Positions 62,761-64,000 of a stretch of DNA of 64,000 bases are shown piece by piece. Made by a program: the position numbers and the translations under genes. Every line of letters begins with the position of its first letter. The stretch's first letter is position 1. The stretch is from Klebsormidium nitens (lineage: Eukaryota; Streptophyta; Klebsormidiophyceae; Klebsormidiales; Klebsormidiaceae). The notes under the pieces were generated by a model. The model had not been told where the DNA came from. It saw nothing but the letters and a program-made list of their open reading frames with translations, and did not search any database. Where the stretch lies: contig DF237210.1 of assembly GCA_000708835.1 (NCBI GenBank), positions 1 through 64,000 on the forward strand, written 5' to 3'.

Positions 62761-64000
62761 ATGCAGGCCAAGCAGCAGGAATGGCCACCGGCCTGGCAAC
62801 CCAAGGGGCTCGAGTCCGAGCCTCTAGTTCCCACACAGGGGGCTGAAATCAGAAAGGGCACAGGCGACAGGCAGAAAGCGCGGCACTGGGCCGAGTATCT
62901 TCCTTCCACAACCAGCCTCGACACTGACGGTGACCTTGACGATGGGGACTCGGTGAATGGGGAGCCTCCCCCGCCATCAATGAAACCGATAACCAAGCCG
63001 GCACCGCAGCAGGTTTGAAGAGCGACGCTTTGTCACTTTCCGGCTTCTTTTGAGTGTTGTCCTCCTCCTTCTTTTCCTAACAGGAAGACTGATTGAGTTG
63101 CCAGGGATGATTCCACATGTCTAAGCTATTGTGGATTAGGACTTTCAAGACGGAAAAGCAATGCGGTCTGCGTGCGAATGTATACTGTCACCTACAGCGT
63201 GTCTGAGCCTCTAACACTTGAGAAGCCTGTGTCCACCAAGATTCGATGGAAGGCAGGCTTAAGCAAAGGATGTACTCCCATGATGAGCCCAAGCTGATTC
63301 CCAACAAGTTCTCCAAGCTGCTTGAAAGCACATCAATTAGAACTCTTATCAGCCCAGCCTTTGAGAAGGTGTATTTCCAATTCTCCTCTCTCAAATCGAG
63401 TTGTTTTTGCACCTGATAACAGCCAGGTGGCAAATGAAACCCCTTGTACAGCTGTGATTTGGTTAAGCATCAGACCTACGAAGCAGTGACTAATCCTCAA
63501 AGTGCGTCTCCTGTTACCGCAGGATGCGTCGTTGGTAAAGCGCCCTGCGGCCCTCGACCCAGCATCAGCGTTCGTGCAGGCGTTCCAGGTGTTGAGCGCA
63601 GAGGATCGGGCACGTGTTGCTGCGGCCTCAAGAACGCACTGTGTTGTTGAAAGCCGAAGGGAGTCGCTGCAGGTGAGGTTTCATACTGCCCCTGGGAAAG
63701 CCCCCGTAAAATCTGACAACAGGGGGTTTCGAGCAATGACCTTCATTCGTCTTCGATATGATGAGGTTTCACCAAGCTACCTGCGAAGTGTGTGGCTACC
63801 TTTTGATAGCATCTCGTGCCAAGTTCGTTCAGAGGGAATAATTCCTGCCTGGCGCATTGAGCTTCGTCTCCTGATCATGATGAACTGTCGACTTCGACCA
63901 GTCTTTCTGCAAGGGGCTCCTGTGTACCGTTGAGTAAGTCTGACATTAGTTTCTCAGAGGTGAGAGCAGACAGAAGCACCAAGGGCCGACAGGGACGACT
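62761..64000 (+). CDS. Unrecognised gene, 5' part, runs off the window
   Basis: Two exons join in phase 0: 62761-63012 (MQAKQQEWPPAWQPKGLE..., acidic middle DTDGDLDDGD, ending MKPITKPAPQQ before GTTTGA) and 63523-63672 (after ACCGCAG; DASLVKRPAALDPASAFVQA... to VESRRESLQ before GTGAGG). The first donor is weak. The second exon is Ala/Arg-rich and helical. A further exon may start near 63979. No family is recognised, and the gene continues past the right edge. Confidence 0.5.

Overview
This window is nuclear DNA of a photosynthetic eukaryote of the green lineage, most likely a streptophyte alga (Klebsormidium-like; the species is inference). The reasons are: genes split by many short GT-AG introns (about 100-900 bases); a plant-type RETICULATA-related plastid membrane protein with a chloroplast-transit-like N-terminus; a plant-type IPK1; a plant-type 6.7 kDa complex III subunit; and a nuclear RecX with a long N-terminal extension. 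There is an assembly gap of 897 N at 22563-23459. I saw no prokaryotic operon, CRISPR array, rRNA, convincing tRNA or intact transposon.

Layout. Plus strand: bromodomain-NET (GTE-type) protein at 792-7191. Minus: a two-ended membrane protein whose frame is broken three times at 8680-9735. A tail-to-tail pair of diverged helical-repeat proteins, each with only the first part of a MYND finger, lies at 10986-12461 (+) and 12650-13879 (-). Plus: canonical nuclear poly(A) polymerase at 14843-20724, possibly with two more exons up to 21437. After the gap, minus strand: RETICULATA-related protein (23981-29002), peroxisomal 3-hydroxyacyl-CoA dehydrogenase ending in SKL (30851-34267), and a LYR-ApaG two-domain protein (35489-38905). 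The last is divergent from IPK1 on plus (39505-42939). Plus: RecX-domain protein (43930-46973) and Elongator subunit ELP4 (48086-52060). Minus: RNA polymerase subunit RPB8 (53204-54766), divergent from a 59-residue complex III subunit (55436-56362, +). Minus: a P-loop kinase of the AAA_33/zeta-like fold (57406-60665 or further). The right edge holds the start of an unrecognised plus-strand gene that runs out of the window.

The genes are mostly housekeeping: transcription (bromodomain, RPB8, ELP4), mRNA 3'-end formation (PAP), inositol phosphate synthesis, fatty-acid oxidation, respiration and plastid biology. They do not form a physical pathway cluster. Exon models were built by hand from splice sites, reading phase and family knowledge; the exon lengths given sum to open frames.

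The most unusual feature is structural. In at least five unrelated genes an intron carries a second, truncated copy of the neighbouring exon edge with its splice site, 70-230 bases from the real one: three times in the bromodomain gene, twice in PAP, and once each in the dehydrogenase, LYR-ApaG and ELP4 genes. Each fits a short tandem duplication spanning an exon/intron border, leaving a decoy splice site that usually leads to a stop codon. In the dehydrogenase it leaves a possible in-frame 18-nt mini-exon. Further tandem duplications of 29-50 bases lie inside introns. This looks like a genome-wide process that creates splice decoys and raw material for alternative splicing.
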